A stretch of 55,394 nt of DNA from a virus: positions 1 through 55,394 of the IMG/VR virus record IMGVR_UViG_3300048813_000197. One strand, 5' to 3'. Made by a program: the position numbers and the translations under genes. Under the pieces are notes generated by a model, which was not told the DNA's origin, made no database searches, and saw nothing but the letters and a program-made list of their open reading frames with translations. This document shows positions 1 through 11,500 of this stretch, piece after piece (the first letter of the stretch is position 1; every line of letters starts with the position of its first letter).

Positions 1-274
1 TCTGTGTGTTCTTATGCCAATAAGCAAACCATGGCCATCGAATTATATCTTCGTAGCGATGAGCGCTTACCAGTGACCACTTACCCTGTGATAATGGCAC
101 CCAACGGTAAAGATTCTCATCTACCTCATACGGAATACTATCCTTGCCAGGCCGAATAAGCGGGCGATGTCCTCGAACGAAACGGCGAGGCTCGCCTTTT
201 ACATGCCCCCTGCCAGAATTATTCTGAGAGGCGATCTTCGTCGGTAATCCACATCCACACTCGCAGAGTTTCAT
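1..274 (-). CDS. HNH/AP2 homing-endonuclease-like protein, N-terminal part (runs off left edge)
   Basis: ATG at 274-272, open to base 1 (about 91 codons), no stop inside the window. The N-terminus is a cysteine knuckle (C4, C6, C8: CECGCG), followed by a GHR motif and then a segment RWVPLSQGKWSLV that matches the 'PLTxGQ' segment of the other HNH/AP2 proteins here. The HNH and AP2 parts would lie beyond the edge. The ATG overlaps the stop of the upstream 45-residue gene (ATGA), so the two are probably translated together. Joining the window ends as a circle would stop this frame after about five more codons, so a simple circular closure does not complete the gene. The family call rests on similarity to the paralogs in this window. 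Confidence 0.72.
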   Translation of the reverse strand, partial: MKLCECGCGLPTKIASQNNSGRGHVKGEPRRFVRGHRPLIRPGKDSIPYEVDENLYRWVPLSQGKWSLVSAHRYEDIIRWPWFAYWHKNTQ

Positions 275-408
275 GCCGCCTTCTTAACCTTTTCCCGATC
301 CCAAATCCGACTCTTGCAGGCCGGGCACGTCTTCGGCGTCCCGGCGATCCGCTGAAACCAATCAATTCCGCAGCGCTTGCAATGTCGGGGTGTACCAATC
401 TTCGCCAT
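271..408 (-). CDS. Zinc-ribbon miniprotein (45 aa)
   Basis: A 45-residue frame with two cysteine pairs, C10-x2-C13 and C28-x2-C31 (CPAC), spaced as in a zinc ribbon, and a basic C-terminus. An AAGG Shine-Dalgarno lies 7 nt before the ATG. The 3' end overlaps the start of the HNH/AP2 gene by 4 nt (ATGA). Function unknown; a small metal-binding or nucleic-acid-binding protein is likely. It lies in a different frame from the longer open frame at 219-479, which lacks this coherent motif layout. Confidence 0.6.
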   Translation of the reverse strand: MAKIGTPRHCKRCGIDWFQRIAGTPKTCPACKSRIWDREKVKKAA

Positions 409-497
409 GCACAAACCTTACTTATCATCTGTTCACTTGTCAACTGCAAAATAAACCATCTTGCAACACATCCTTGCAACCGTCTACAATCTCCCTC
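409..497. promoter_or_regulatory. Divergent promoter region with two TTGCAA boxes
   Basis: The gap between two divergent genes. On the plus strand TTGCAA at 461-466 is 18 bp from TACAAT at 485-490. A second TTGCAA lies at 474-479. On the minus strand TTGACA (443-438) is 17 bp from TAAGGT (420-415). The plus -10 box is only about 8 bp from the ATG at 498, so that transcript would have almost no leader. The TTGCAA element recurs at other cluster boundaries in the window. Confidence 0.4.
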
Positions 498-992
498 ATG
501 GAAACGAAACGCCGTGTAGGCAGGCCAACAAAAGCAGAAGCTCTCGCAAGAGAGCTAGCCGGGGAAGTCAGGAAAATCAAGAAAGTTAAGAAAGCCAAGA
601 AGATCATCGTCATCCCCGCAAGGACGAAACTCTCCCGAGGACGGCCAACCAAAGCGCAGGCTCTGGAAATAAAGCACGCCGAAGAAACCATTGCAAGGTT
701 CCGAGCTGAAGCCGAAGCTCGCAAACTGAAGACGCGCGCGCAAGCTGCCAAGAAAGGCCACAAGAAGCTCCGGGGTGTCAGGCGCGCAGATCCTGCTTTC
801 TTCGAGAAGATTGGCTCGCTCGGCGGTACGGCTACCGGCGATCGGATGGGCAGGCATAAAGCCGAGTTCTATCGCGCGATTTCCGTGCTGGCGCATCAGG
901 TGACGAGGGAAAAGCGGGCTGAGGCGAAGTTCCAGGCGGAGAAGGCGGAGCGTGAGGCGCGGAGAATTGCGCGGATGAAGGGGGAGGGATAG
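498..992 (+). CDS. Basic protein with two GRPTK motifs, probable DNA-binding
   Basis: 164 residues from the ATG at 498. The open frame extends upstream to 390, but that extension crosses the promoter-like sequence and looks non-coding. Two AT-hook-like motifs, VGRPTK (7-12) and RGRPTK (47-52), flank a lysine-rich linker. A central segment (about 100-130) has a KIGSLGG motif, and the C-terminus is a charged Ala/Arg/Glu-rich helix. It is the only plus-strand gene at this end of the window, diverging from the zinc-ribbon/HNH pair and converging on a 27-residue basic gene. Inference: a nucleoid-like or regulatory DNA-binding protein. Family not recognised. Confidence 0.65.
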   Translation: METKRRVGRPTKAEALARELAGEVRKIKKVKKAKKIIVIPARTKLSRGRPTKAQALEIKHAEETIARFRAEAEARKLKTRAQAAKKGHKKLRGVRRADPAFFEKIGSLGGTATGDRMGRHKAEFYRAISVLAHQVTREKRAEAKFQAEKAEREARRIARMKGEG

Positions 993-993
993 T

Positions 994-1077
994 CTACCGC
1001 CGCGGCGAAAGCCGCCGGACTTTCTTCCGGGTCTTGGTGCCTTTGCGGAATGTCCAGCGGGTTTTCTTGCGGGCCAT
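994..1077 (-). CDS. Tiny highly basic protein (27 aa)
   Basis: ATG at 1077-1075, stop at 996-994. About half the residues are Arg or Lys (starts MARKKTRWTFRKGTKTRKK). Only a weak GGA lies before the start. It sits just beyond the intrinsic terminator of the late block and ends 1 nt from the convergent plus-strand gene. Short arginine-rich proteins of this kind often bind nucleic acid, for example in packaged DNA; that role is inference. Chance arginine codons in GC-rich DNA are the main alternative. Confidence 0.4.
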   Translation of the reverse strand: MARKKTRWTFRKGTKTRKKVRRLSPRR

Positions 1078-1091
1078 GAATCCATTTATAC

Positions 1092-1122
1092 AACAGAAAA
1101 GCCCCAGCGGTTAAGCTGAGGC
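1092..1122 (-). terminator. Intrinsic terminator closing the minus-strand late block
   Basis: On the minus strand GCCTCAGC (1122-1115) pairs with GCTGGGGC (1108-1101), an 8-bp stem with one G.U pair and a 6-nt loop. TTTTCTGTT follows. It lies 30 nt past the stop of the last late gene. This is the clearest rho-independent terminator in the window. Confidence 0.75.
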
Positions 1123-1151
1123 CTTCTGACTTGCTCTCTTTTTGGGTTGTC

Positions 1152-1463
1152 TTAGGTCGTCTGCGCGATCGTGAACGAAGTGATGTCCGGCGAAGGCGGT
1201 GCGACGATGGTGAGACTGATGACGCCAGTCGCCACGGTGCCATCCGCATTGGTGTAACTGATGGTCAGCGTGAAACTGGTACCCACGACAGCCGAAATCG
1301 GCAGAGCAGCGGTGGCAACCAGACCAGTCGAATCGACAGTAATGGGTGCATTGACCGTATCCGAGCTAACCCAGGTAGGGGGAGTGGACGGGACCGAAGT
1401 CGAAGGTACCGGAGTCGCGGTGAAAACCGGCGAAAATCCGGGTGCAACAGGCAAAAGCGCCAT
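1152..1463 (-). CDS. Ig-like-fold small virion protein (hypothetical)
   Basis: 103 residues, Thr/Val/Ser/Pro-rich. It has the alternating beta pattern of bacterial Ig-like domains (segment VVGTSFTLTISYTNADGT near residues 60-77), as in decoration or tail proteins. AAGGAG lies 6 nt before the ATG. It is the last gene of the late block, 30 nt before the terminator. No lytic or enzymatic motif is seen. The fold is inferred from composition and strand pattern. Confidence 0.65.
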   Translation of the reverse strand: MALLPVAPGFSPVFTATPVPSTSVPSTPPTWVSSDTVNAPITVDSTGLVATAALPISAVVGTSFTLTISYTNADGTVATGVISLTIVAPPSPDITSFTIAQTT

Positions 1464-1473
1464 GGGAATCTCC

Positions 1474-1794
1474 TTATTGAGTTTGTGAGATCACGAATCT
1501 TTCAATCCGGTTAGAGGGTTGTTTTTCAAGATCGTGCTGAATCTTTCTGAGGATGCGCAAAACATGCTCTTCGTAGTGACCCGTCTTACCTTCCAGCCGT
1601 TCGATTGCAGCCTCGAATTTGAGGATTGACTGCGCGACGACGGTGTTCTCGTATCCGGCAGCGGAGCTCGTCCGAAGATACTCGACGGCATCCCTCAGAA
1701 AGCGGATATCGTCCTTGTTCTCCTGAAGGAGGCCGGTGATGCGGTCGATGTCTTTGTCTAATTGCTCGGCGAGTTTGGTATCGGGCACGCTCAT
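1474..1794 (-). CDS. Coiled-coil protein, hypothetical (106 aa)
   Basis: An almost entirely helical charged protein with heptad-like spacing (residues 5-100) and no signal peptide, membrane segment or cysteine motif. It lies 10 nt upstream of the Ig-like gene and downstream of the holin-like membrane protein, in the usual place for lysis-associated or late accessory genes. No recognised family. The reading frame is compact and all cognate neighbours lie on the same strand, so it is probably real. Confidence 0.65.
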   Translation of the reverse strand: MSVPDTKLAEQLDKDIDRITGLLQENKDDIRFLRDAVEYLRTSSAAGYENTVVAQSILKFEAAIERLEGKTGHYEEHVLRILRKIQHDLEKQPSNRIERFVISQTQ

Positions 1795-1846
1795 AAGCTC
1801 AAATATAACTCTTGGATGCAGGGTTGCAAACGGTATTTCGTGAAAA

Positions 1847-2053
1847 TTAACGGATGAACGGGTGACCGATTCCGCCGCCGGCCAAGGGGAGCAGCGCCGA
1901 CACCAACCAGATCAGAAGAATTACGGCAACGATAATCTGGAGCACGACCCGGGCGAAGGCCAGCGGAGGCGGAAATGGGATGACGCTGATGATCCACCAG
2001 GCGACGGATGCGATCAGGCAGATGATCAGCAGAGTAATCAGCAGAGAAATCAT
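1847..2053 (-). CDS. Small hydrophobic membrane protein, holin candidate (Thivi_2564-like)
   Basis: 68 residues with two hydrophobic segments (about 3-26 and 33-57) joined by a short IPFPPPLAFARV turn. The layout matches the small phage membrane proteins called Thivi_2564 family. Location at the end of the late block fits a lysis role. A class II holin would also have two membrane passes, but no endolysin is recognisable next to it, so holin is inference. The transcript may start at the minus-strand TTGCAA/TATGCT promoter at 2261-2233, giving a long leader with a GGAA-loop hairpin at 2132-2115. Confidence 0.7.
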   Translation of the reverse strand: MISLLITLLIICLIASVAWWIISVIPFPPPLAFARVVLQIIVAVILLIWLVSALLPLAGGGIGHPFIR

Positions 2054-2114
2054 GAGGCACCATCCGAATCCATTAGATGCGCCTTTCCTCCAACTGCGAT
2101 GGTCAATTTCGAAC

Positions 2115-2132
2115 AGTCGGATTCCTCCGACT
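2115..2132 (-). other. Hairpin with GGAA (GNRA-type) tetraloop in a 5' leader
   Basis: AGTCGGA and TCCGACT form a perfect 7-bp stem closed by four bases that read GGAA on the minus strand. It lies in the 233-nt stretch without a gene (2064-2296), between the 69-residue gene and the holin-like gene. No T-run follows, so it is unlikely to be a terminator. Apart from the promoter at 2261-2233, nothing else stands out in this gap. Confidence 0.5.
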
Positions 2133-2232
2133 TATGTGGCCAGCGGCAACAGGTCAACTAGATTTGCAAGTGGGATAAAGCAGGGTGGGCGTACAACGAG
2201 GACAGTGAGGCGGGACTGGCTGATTGATGGCA

Positions 2233-2261
2233 AGCATACGCCGGCTACATATTGCTTGCAA
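2233..2261 (-). promoter_or_regulatory. Promoter, TTGCAA-N17-TATGCT
   Basis: Minus-strand TTGCAA (2261-2256), a 17-bp spacer and TATGCT (2238-2233). The -35 box lies inside GCTTGCAA, the palindrome found at the other cluster boundaries. It is suited to independent transcription of the holin-like gene and the two genes after it. Confidence 0.5.
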
Positions 2262-2296
2262 CTTTCCGATGCCGACCGTGCTTCACCGTAACAACC

Positions 2297-2506
2297 TTAC
2301 TTCTTCCACGTATGGTCAAAGTCTGGCGGTCGTACTGCGTTGTTACCATACAGAACAACGATCAGATCGATACCTTGCTTGGCAAATTCTGCTCTTATCT
2401 CTTCAACCATCTCCGGCGTGACAGCAGAGCGCGGCGAACGCATGATCGAAATGCGTTTTTCTAAAACTGAAGGTTGGCTTATTGGTGTAGCAGTTTCCTG
2501 TTCCAT
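2297..2506 (-). CDS. Hypothetical protein (69 aa)
   Basis: Strong AAGGAG 6 nt before the ATG. The N-terminal half is polar and the C-terminal half reads as a small alpha/beta unit (EEIRAEFAKQGIDLIVVLYGN) ending in a basic tail. It follows the giant polyvalent gene by 23 nt. No family recognised and no membrane segment. Confidence 0.65.
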   Translation of the reverse strand: MEQETATPISQPSVLEKRISIMRSPRSAVTPEMVEEIRAEFAKQGIDLIVVLYGNNAVRPPDFDHTWKK

Positions 2507-2528
2507 AAAATCTCCTTTCTGTATTACT

Positions 2529-5500
2529 CTACATGACCCCGGCTAGTTTTCTGCGCCGTCCGTGACGGACCGGGACGACTTTGTGCGGGGTAACAGCGTA
2601 CCTCGACAGCGGCACTTCCTCATTCGCCAACTGCTCGGCGATCTTTGTCCGGCGCTCCTCCGGTGTCTCCTTGTGCGGGCCGGTGTCGTAGAAAGTGGAT
2701 TGGTAATCCTTCACCGCTTTCACCGCGTTGTACGCATCTCGCGCGGCCACGCCCACAAACATATCGGTCGCCGCATTGATCACCCGATTCTGTTGGACGA
2801 GCTTCTGCTTGTCCTTCGGGTCATGTGTCGCCACTTCGTTGAAGAACTGAGTCAGCACCTCGACACCCATTCCCATCGACACATCGGCCATCGCCGTGAA
2901 CAGCGCTTCTTTCGATGCCGGGTGCGCGGCCAGCCATTCCCTGCGCCGCTTCTCGATCTCGGCTTCAGACGAGCCAGACATCTGATGGCGAAGATGGAGC
3001 ATTTCCTGCAACGCCCAGCCCGCAATGCCGAAGTTTGCGCCGAATCTCGCAATCAACTGATATGGCGCCGGACTCTTCCAATCGGCATGGTAAAGCTCCT
3101 GCCACACAGTCCGATTGACGAGGTTTGCCGTCTTGAACATGAATCCATGCAGAGACTGTGAGATACGCAAGAGCGTGGTCAGGCGGTCATAGAGAGGCTC
3201 GCCAGACGTTCCGCGCAAAGCCGGTGGCAACTCTGACGGCCGCCCGCTGCCGGTTGTCCAGTTGGCGGCTCCTAGTTCGATCTTCTTGACAGTCGCCGGG
3301 CCGTATCCCTTCGCCGCCAGGTTATCGAGTTCCTCGTCCGTGAAGCCGTAGAGGTCGGTGAGTTTCCGGCGCAGCATCGGATTCTTGGGGTCTTTGGCGA
3401 GTTCCGGATACGCATACTTTTCGAGCCACAATCTGCCGGCTCCAGCGGCAATCGCCCGGCTGATGTACATCATCGCCGTGAAACCGTTGAAGTCGAGCAT
3501 CTTTTGATCGAGGCCGCCGGTACGCATACCATATTCGCGCATCCATGCCTGCCGCATGTAATTGGTCATGGCACCGCAGTCCACCGCATTGCGCCTTACT
3601 TCGACAGGAGAGATTGTGCCCTGCAGAATGGCTCTCGCCACACTCCGGGTATTGGTTGCGAGCGAGGTCTTTGCCAAATGGAACGGCAACTTTAGGACCG
3701 ACAGACTCATCTTGCTGAGAACCAGCCAGCGGTTTGCCTGCCGCAAGAAGAAGCGGTCGGAATCGTGGAGTCTCGCTGGCTTCAAATCGGAAGTAATGAT
3801 GCTGCTGACTAGCTTACGATCACGCTCATTGGGAAGATTGTCGATAAGCGGGTCCGTCTTCTGCCGGAACTGGCCGTGGACTTCGGTTGCCGCCAACTTC
3901 TCGGCTACTTCATTCACATACCGCTCGATCGCCTGCCGGTCGCGGCCATACATCGGAATGTCGAATTCCCGCGCGCGCTCGATGTTGCCAGCCAGACGAA
4001 TCCCGCTGCTGTTCCTGTCGAAGAACGCCTGGGCCTGAGATTTCGATATACCGCGCTGCTCCGCGATCTTGTCGATGAGCTTTTCCCGGCGCTCGCTCCC
4101 CTTAGGCATCTTCATGATGTCGCCCAAGGAGGTGACTTCCGGCTTCCCGCCCTCGCCCTTGACTACGAATTTCCGGTTCCAGTCGTACATTCTGGGCCAG
4201 TAATTTGGGTCTTCTTCGATCTTTGAGAACGGAACCTCCTTGCGCTTGCCGCCTTCGTAGATAACCACCGCCAAACCCGCATCCGCGAGTCTCTGTCGAA
4301 CGGTGGCAAAGAACTTGCGGTACTCGGCGACTGCCTTGTTGATGCGTGGGTCATCGGATGTCGTTTTGCCCTCGATGATCTTGGTGACGAGTTCATGCTC
4401 TGGCGGTCGCAGTTTATTCTCGAAAATGATTTTTGCGACCATGCCACCAAATTCGCCGCGGTAATTGCCTGATTTTAGATCGTAGTCGATCATCCGGCGC
4501 TTCAACTCTGCGCCCTCTTTGGGTAGTTTATTCTCGCGGAAAATCTTCTCGACGGCGCAATCCCCCGATGTGCCGAACATCCAGATATTAGACCTGACGA
4601 AGTAGGATGCGGCGCGCGCATTGTCCTTCATGTCGTCCATCCAGATCAGCGCCTCGTTCTCCATATCCCGCGTCTTGCGCTCGGTCGCCGCCTTCACCGG
4701 CTCACCGCTGCCCATGGCCCGACGCCCAGCCTCCGTCGCCTCCAGTTTGATGATGCCCTCGTTCGCTGTGATGGCGCGCGCGGCAGGGGCTGGCAATTCC
4801 TTCGTCCGGGTAAGTAGGTCGGCCCACGCCTCATGCGCCGCTTTCTGCCACGGGTCAAGGTCTTCTTCTCGCGGACCCTGGTAGAGTTTGCGACCCTGCC
4901 CCTTATACTTCATGCCCTTGTTTTTGGCATCCTTCGCCTTCGGCAATTCGAGGTCTTTGATGTGGGTATAACTCGCGCCCTCGCCATCCTGCTCCCATTC
5001 GGCGGATTGCGGTTTGACTTCCTCGCCTTGCTCGTATTGCAACATTTCTTCTGGAATGCCAACCGACTCGCGGAGGTTCTTCGAGAGCCTGGATTCGATC
5101 TTCTCGCCGAATACCGCAGCCTTCAGAGCTCGCATGCGCGGCAGAATTTTGGTTGCCAGAACCTTCATTTCCGGCAAAGTGTCAGATGTCAGAAACACGT
5201 TTGCCACATTTGACTTTGCACCATACCGCCAGGTTCTCCCGGTGCCCTGCTCGAACATGATCCCGCCCCAAGGCAGACCGAGAAAGACTCCCATGCGAGG
5301 CCGGTCGCCAACTTTGTCGTGCGCCGATGCACCGATTCCGCCGGCAGAGTATGTCATGTAGAGCGCATCCTTGGACCCCGCCATAAAGTCGTCCAATTGC
5401 TCCGCGCGTAGTTCGTTGTGCTCTCCGGCGAAGATACCCACTTTGTCGCCAAAAGCATCGCGCATCGCGCCGACAACATCCGGCAACGGCGGAAGCAGTT

Positions 5501-8500
5501 TGTTGATCTGAGCACCCATGTCGCCCGGCAGGTTATGGAAGAAATCCATGCCTTCATCAGCCGGCGAACGGTACTCCGAGAAAAACACGGGTTTCCAGCC
5601 ATCGGCAATCGCCTTTTTTCCGAGGTCAATCGCATCTTTAAGCCGTGCGCCCTCAATGAACCGCTTGAGGTAGATGGCTTCATGCCCGGCTGTCGGGGTC
5701 AGGTACTTGCTCATCCCGGCCTTTTTGAATCCCTCCATCGCCATGGAAAACGCCTTGCGGATATTGCGCACACCGGTTCGAACTTCCTCAGTCTGAGGTA
5801 CAAGAGCGACGTGCGCCTCGACGCCATCCATATCCTTGTGCAACGTTTGCCACTGCCCGCGCTCGACAAGTTGCTGCCTGAGCTTTTCCAGTTTCCCGGC
5901 GGATGCGCCACCGCTGTAGGTATTCGGTCCGACCTCCACCAAACCGAACTGCTTTGCCCATTCAGTGAATCCTCCCTTTGGCCAGAGTCCGAGCTTATGC
6001 ATATAGCCGAGTTCCATGACCGTCGAGTGCGGGGTGGCGCTGGAGTAGACTACCTTCTTTGCGGCGTGGCCCAGCATGACAACCGCTTTGCCCTGCTCGG
6101 AGTCTGTCCAGTTGCGCGCTTCGGCTGATTCGTCGAACAGAACGAAGTCCCAAGGTATAGAGAGGACACCCTTATTTCCGCGAATTGTGGCGTATGTGGC
6201 GGCGTACATTCCCGTCTGGAGGTCGCTCATTTTCGACGGAAGCATGTCTACATCCACACCTAACTTTCGAGCTGTCTCCCTGTATCCGTCATCGCCTTCA
6301 ATCAGGTTCTGGCTGCGAGTGACGATCAATCCAACCTTGTCGCCACCGGTTCCAAGCAGGTGATCGGCGATTGCGGACAGCATCCAGGTCTTGCCGGATC
6401 CTGTTGGGCCAGCCAAAATCGTTCCGTCGAACTGTTGCAAAGCGGAAAGCGCACCCTCGATAGCCTCTGATTGCCCCGGATAAATCATGAGTTGCCGCAC
6501 ATCAGGCGAAATTCGCACAGTCGGCGGCGGCGTGCCAGTCGGCAGCCCGAGCGCCTCCACATGCTCGCGCCACTTGGCGGGATCGACAACCGGCGTTCCA
6601 CGTGGAACCTCCGGCGCTTTGAGCTTGGCCGCCTTTACGCCTGCGAGGGGGTTGGAGTCGGGCTTGGCAATGGCAGTTCCCTTACCTTTTCCGGCTGCAG
6701 GTTCCCGGTCGGCCTCTCCTCGCTGTTCAGGAACTCGGTCAACTGCTTTTTGTCCATCTGTAGCAGGTCCATCAGGTACTCTTCCCGATTTGCCACGATC
6801 ACCTCCCAATGCTATTGCCGTTGGATCGCCATGCGCCTGTTGCGCGGTCACAGCCTGCGCCGGCGTCGTCGGCTCGTTCATCGTCGGACGTTCGCTGATT
6901 CCGTGAACCAACTGGATGACGCTGGTATCCTTCGGCTCTGAACTGCCGCCAATGATTCCTGTCGCGCCGCGGAGTTTGTCTTCGATGCCGTTCAATTGGC
7001 CGCGAAGCAGTGCCTGGCGACGGGGATCCTGCTCCCGCTTTAGTTGTGTTTCAAGGTCGCGCGCCTTCTTTGCCAGTTCGATGGTCTCGTTGAGGCTGGG
7101 CTGATAGAGTTTCTTGCCCTTCTTGGCGTCGGCCAGCATGTAGATGGTGTCTTTGCCTGGCTCTTTGTACATCCGCCACGCCTTGACACCATTCTTCTTG
7201 TCGCCGAGAAACTCGTCGGCTGCCTCTTTGTCTGTGAAGACGAACTTCTGCCCGTTACTACTCACCTCGCGCGGGCTGAAATCTATGCTCTTCAGATTAG
7301 CCGGCCACTCACCTTTCGCGCCTTCCGCCAGTTCATCAACATCGATCCGCGCCGTAATCGGCTTGCGCTCCGCCCGGGTCCAGTCATACCAATGGTCGAA
7401 CATCGCGGTGAGCGCAGGACTCCCCTTTGCCAACTTGAGATTGGTCGCCTGATTGTAGATAGACTGCATCGCGCGAGAGAGGACGGCGAACACCTTCTCC
7501 AACTTGCCGCGCCGAATGCCGCCGTCTACGTGATACCGCTCGTTCGCTTTCGAGAACATCTCCTCTTGCGCATCGGTCCATTCTTCGCCTGGCTTCGCCC
7601 CCACAAAGTCGTTTGCGATCTTTTGGAACTCCGGCTTCATGAACTTGCGGATGTAGTGGGTAACCTCGTGGATAAACGTCGAAATGTCCGCTGAATCCAG
7701 CAACCTGATTACGCCAGTCGCTTCGTCGATCATCTCCATGTAGCCGCGATAGTTCTCCTCTTTACCTCCAACAGCAAAGTTGAGACGGCGATTTCCCATC
7801 AACTCCTCGGCAGAAACTCCGAGAGCGCGGGGAAGGATGTGCTCCAGGTATTGCGTTGCGGCTTCGGCCTGCTCCGGCGTGAGATTCGGATGAGTCTCCA
7901 AAACCTTGCGTAGTTCCTGCAAGGTGCGCGGACCTTCGGGAATGACCTGGGTGACACTCTCCGGGTCCGGCGTCACATCGGCAATCGCAGTCTCTGCGTG
8001 GACTGCGGGTTCAACCGGCAGCGGACCACGGCCATCCTCGATCGCGGCTTTTACGACTTCCGGAAGAGGTGTGACTGCGCCCCATTCTTCGGGGATGACT
8101 TTGAGACCGTAACGGGAAGCGATCTCGTTGGTGAAAACATCGGCCGGGTGTTCCGCGCCGTAGAGTGTTCCCTGTGCCCCATTAGCTTTCTCTGCGAACC
8201 TTGCCATCATCGTCGCGTAGGCGCGCGGTGATTCTTCGAGCGCCATAGCCAGCGCTTCAACTGCCGGAAGAGGCGGTTTATGTGTCGGTTGATCGTCGAA
8301 GCCAAGCATTGTTTGAGTTAACCGGAAACGCTCCGGGTGTAGCATCCGCTCAATATGTGATTCGGTTTCTTCTGCGGCTGGTTTAGGTTCCAGACGCTGA
8401 AAATGCTCGAGGTAGGAAGATTGGTTGCGTGCGCGGTTCGCCAGACGCACAGCATCCGTGTTCATCGAAGCGAGATTCCAGTTCTCGCCCGCATTCTGCA

Positions 8501-11500
8501 TGCCGACAAAGAACAACCCGGCGCGGGTGAGCTTGTCCTTGACGGAATCGGATGCTTTATCCAACACTGCAGCATCTGTGACCGTCAACCCGGCCAGCAT
8601 GTTTTCGAAGAGGTCTTTGGCTTTCTCTTTGAGTTCGCCGTCCTTCGAGACGTACTCCTCAATCTTCGTCGGCGGGATGATCCTGGCATCCTGGAGCAGT
8701 TGCGAGATTTCCGCAGACCGCTCGCGCATCGCCTCTCTGACGGTCTTCGCCCCTTTTGAACTGAAGATATCCATGGAATTGACAATGCCGGATAACCGCT
8801 CCGTGAACTCTGGGGTGAGTAGGCGCTTCATGGCCTCGCCCTGTTCCTCGTCCGACATGCCACCTTCGGGGCCGCGATTCAATTCGGTGCCCAGGCGCGA
8901 CCATTCGATATCTGACTCAATCGGATTATCGAGTACCTTGACGAGAACAGGGTGTTCATATTTCAGAACCTCCGCCGGATCGATCCCAAAGAGCATTGCC
9001 CGGGCGTGGAGTTCTTTGACGTAGTTGGCGAATTTATCTGGCGACTTGCGAATAGCGGTAAGCAACCCAAGCGCACGCCGGTTGCCGGAGATCACATCCG
9101 CCTTTTGGTCGAGAATCGGCGGGCCGGTGGTAGCCGATACTCCATTGTCGAGTACCTGGTCGGGGTCCGGGTTCGTACCGATGGCTTCAACCCGGGCCTG
9201 CGCATTCTTGCTGGTCTTGTAGTTGCGCGGCTGGCCCTTCTGGTTATACCCCTCCCTCTCCTCATAAGTGAACGGCATGTGGGAAGTACGCACGTCGCTA
9301 GCTTCCATCAGCGCGTAATGCGCCTGAAGCTCAGCGCCGTTCCCGTGGGAGACAACTCTGGTTTCGCGGCCAACCGAAATCTTGCCAGCAAACTTCGGCT
9401 GCGGCGCCGGAGCCGGATTCTGCACAGACTCGGCACCCGCGACAACCGCATCCGCCTTCCGCGTATTGAGGTCCGCCGCCTGCTGCGCTGTATTCGCGGC
9501 TTGCGTCTGCCCCTGCGCGCGCAAGTCATCCGCCGCCTGCTGTAAATCGGCGGCCTGCGATGAAAAATGAACAACCTGCTTGACGGCCGATTCCCGCGTA
9601 CCCTCGGCGTCTTCCCTGAATTTTGCCGCAGTCGCCTCGGCCAGCGCCTTGAGAATGTGCTCCTCGGCCGCGAACCGCACCTGCCGCATCCGGGTCAGAA
9701 ACTCGTTGACCGCCGGCGTCCGGACTCTGGCCGGAAGGCTCTGCGCATCGCGCTCTATTTTGAATAAATCCTCAAAGTTATTGACCTGGCCGAAGCCCAT
9801 CTTCGACGCCTGCTCCGTCAATCCCTTGCTCACCCGGTAAAGCGCCTCGAGCGATGGCAATTTGCTCGACAGCGAATCGTAAAGCGCCTGGGTCATCTCC
9901 TTTTGGTGATCGGTCCGCTCCTCGGCAACCAGCCGGTCGGCAACATCCATGTCCATCGCCTGCCGGGTAGCGTCCCTTTGCGCCATGCGGAGCTCGCCGC
10001 GGTGCTGTGCCAGATTCTCGGCCCCCATGTTCGCGAGATCGATGTGCTGGCCAGACTGCATCCGCTCCCTGATGTCTGTCGTGACAAACGCATCGAGCTT
10101 CGCGGGTTTCGCGCGCAGGTATTCAGCCAGCGCCGAAATGCGCCGTTCCGTGTCCAACGAGTCAAACGATCGGCCAAAGAACTTCTCGGTGTGCTCATTG
10201 AGGTCTTTGCTCGTTGCCGGGTCGGCCTTGAGTGTGTTCTCGATATTCAGCCGCGAGATGATGAGTTTGGCGGTGCCGGCAAAGAGATCGGCACCCGGCG
10301 CGAGCTGCTCCTGATCCCCGGTTTCGGTGCGATCGAGGAATGGCTTGAGTGTGGCGTCTAGCCGGTCCGCATGCTTCGCGTCGACGACATGCTGCTCATA
10401 GGCCGGCGTCTGCTTGAAGGATTCCCATTGCTCGGGGTGACTCTTCTCGAGCCACTCGGCGGCCACCTTCTGCCGGTAGACGGGCAGCGACGAAAACGAC
10501 TGGCCCATTTGCTGCTCGGTCAGTTCCTGAACCTTGGCTTCGGCCGCAGTGACTTGTGCTGTGCGCTCCGCTGTCTCGCCCGCTGTCGCGCGGCGATCAA
10601 CTATCGGGACGCCACCCGCTTCCGGATGCTCGGGGTCATACCGCTGGCCCGATTCACGCTCCGTCGTCCAATGGGTGCCGCCTGGGGAGACGTTCTTCGA
10701 GGTGCGGCCTTCGACAACACCAAAGCCGCGCTCTTGTTCCGTGGATGGCTTTTCTTCCGCAGCCTTCCGCGCAGCGTATTCCGTCGCCTGCTTTCTGGAT
10801 TCCTCTTCCTGCTGGCGCTGAAGTTCTTCCTGCTGCTGGCGCGCTGCGGTTTCCCGGCGAAGCGCATCCTGCTTATAGGCCTCTTCCCTCGCCTGGCGCT
10901 CGACAATTTGGCGAGTGAGATTCTTGGCCGCCTGCAAACGCTGCTGGCGTACTTCTTCTGTAGTGGGTTCGGCTGCGGCTGCTCCGGCTTCTACCGCACG
11001 CGGGTCGATCGCTCCGACTCTCGACTTCTTTTCCTTGGCGCGGATCCTCGCGGCTTCCTGCGTCACCCGGGCCTTGAATCGAGGATTCGCGTCTTCGACC
11101 GCTTCGTAAAGGACCGACGCCTTCTGCTCTGAGGTCAGATCACTGAACTTCTTTTTGTAGGCGGACTGCGCCTTGTCATTGAGGATGGCGGTGTTGTCGC
11201 GCTCCTTGAAGTTCTCGATTGCGGTTCGCGCGCCGTGCTCCGCGTAGTGCATCCCGGCGATGACGGCGACATTGCCGAGAAGACTGCCCCATGCTTCCGG
11301 GGCATCGCCTTCCTTTGAATCGCTACTCACGCTCGCGGCAGTCGCGCCAGCTACACCCTCGACGCCGCTTGTGGCGAGATCGGCCTGAAAGCGCAACCCC
11401 ATCGGCGCGGCAATGCTTTCCGGCATTGTGTAAATCGATGCCAGAGAGTAAAGGTTGTCGATGCTGGTCATGCCTTCGACGGACTTGGTAAAGCCCGTCA

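Noticed and set aside
219-479. Open frame of 86 codons, minus strand
   Set aside because: Arg-rich shadow of the zinc-ribbon gene and HNH start in another frame, with no ribosome site.
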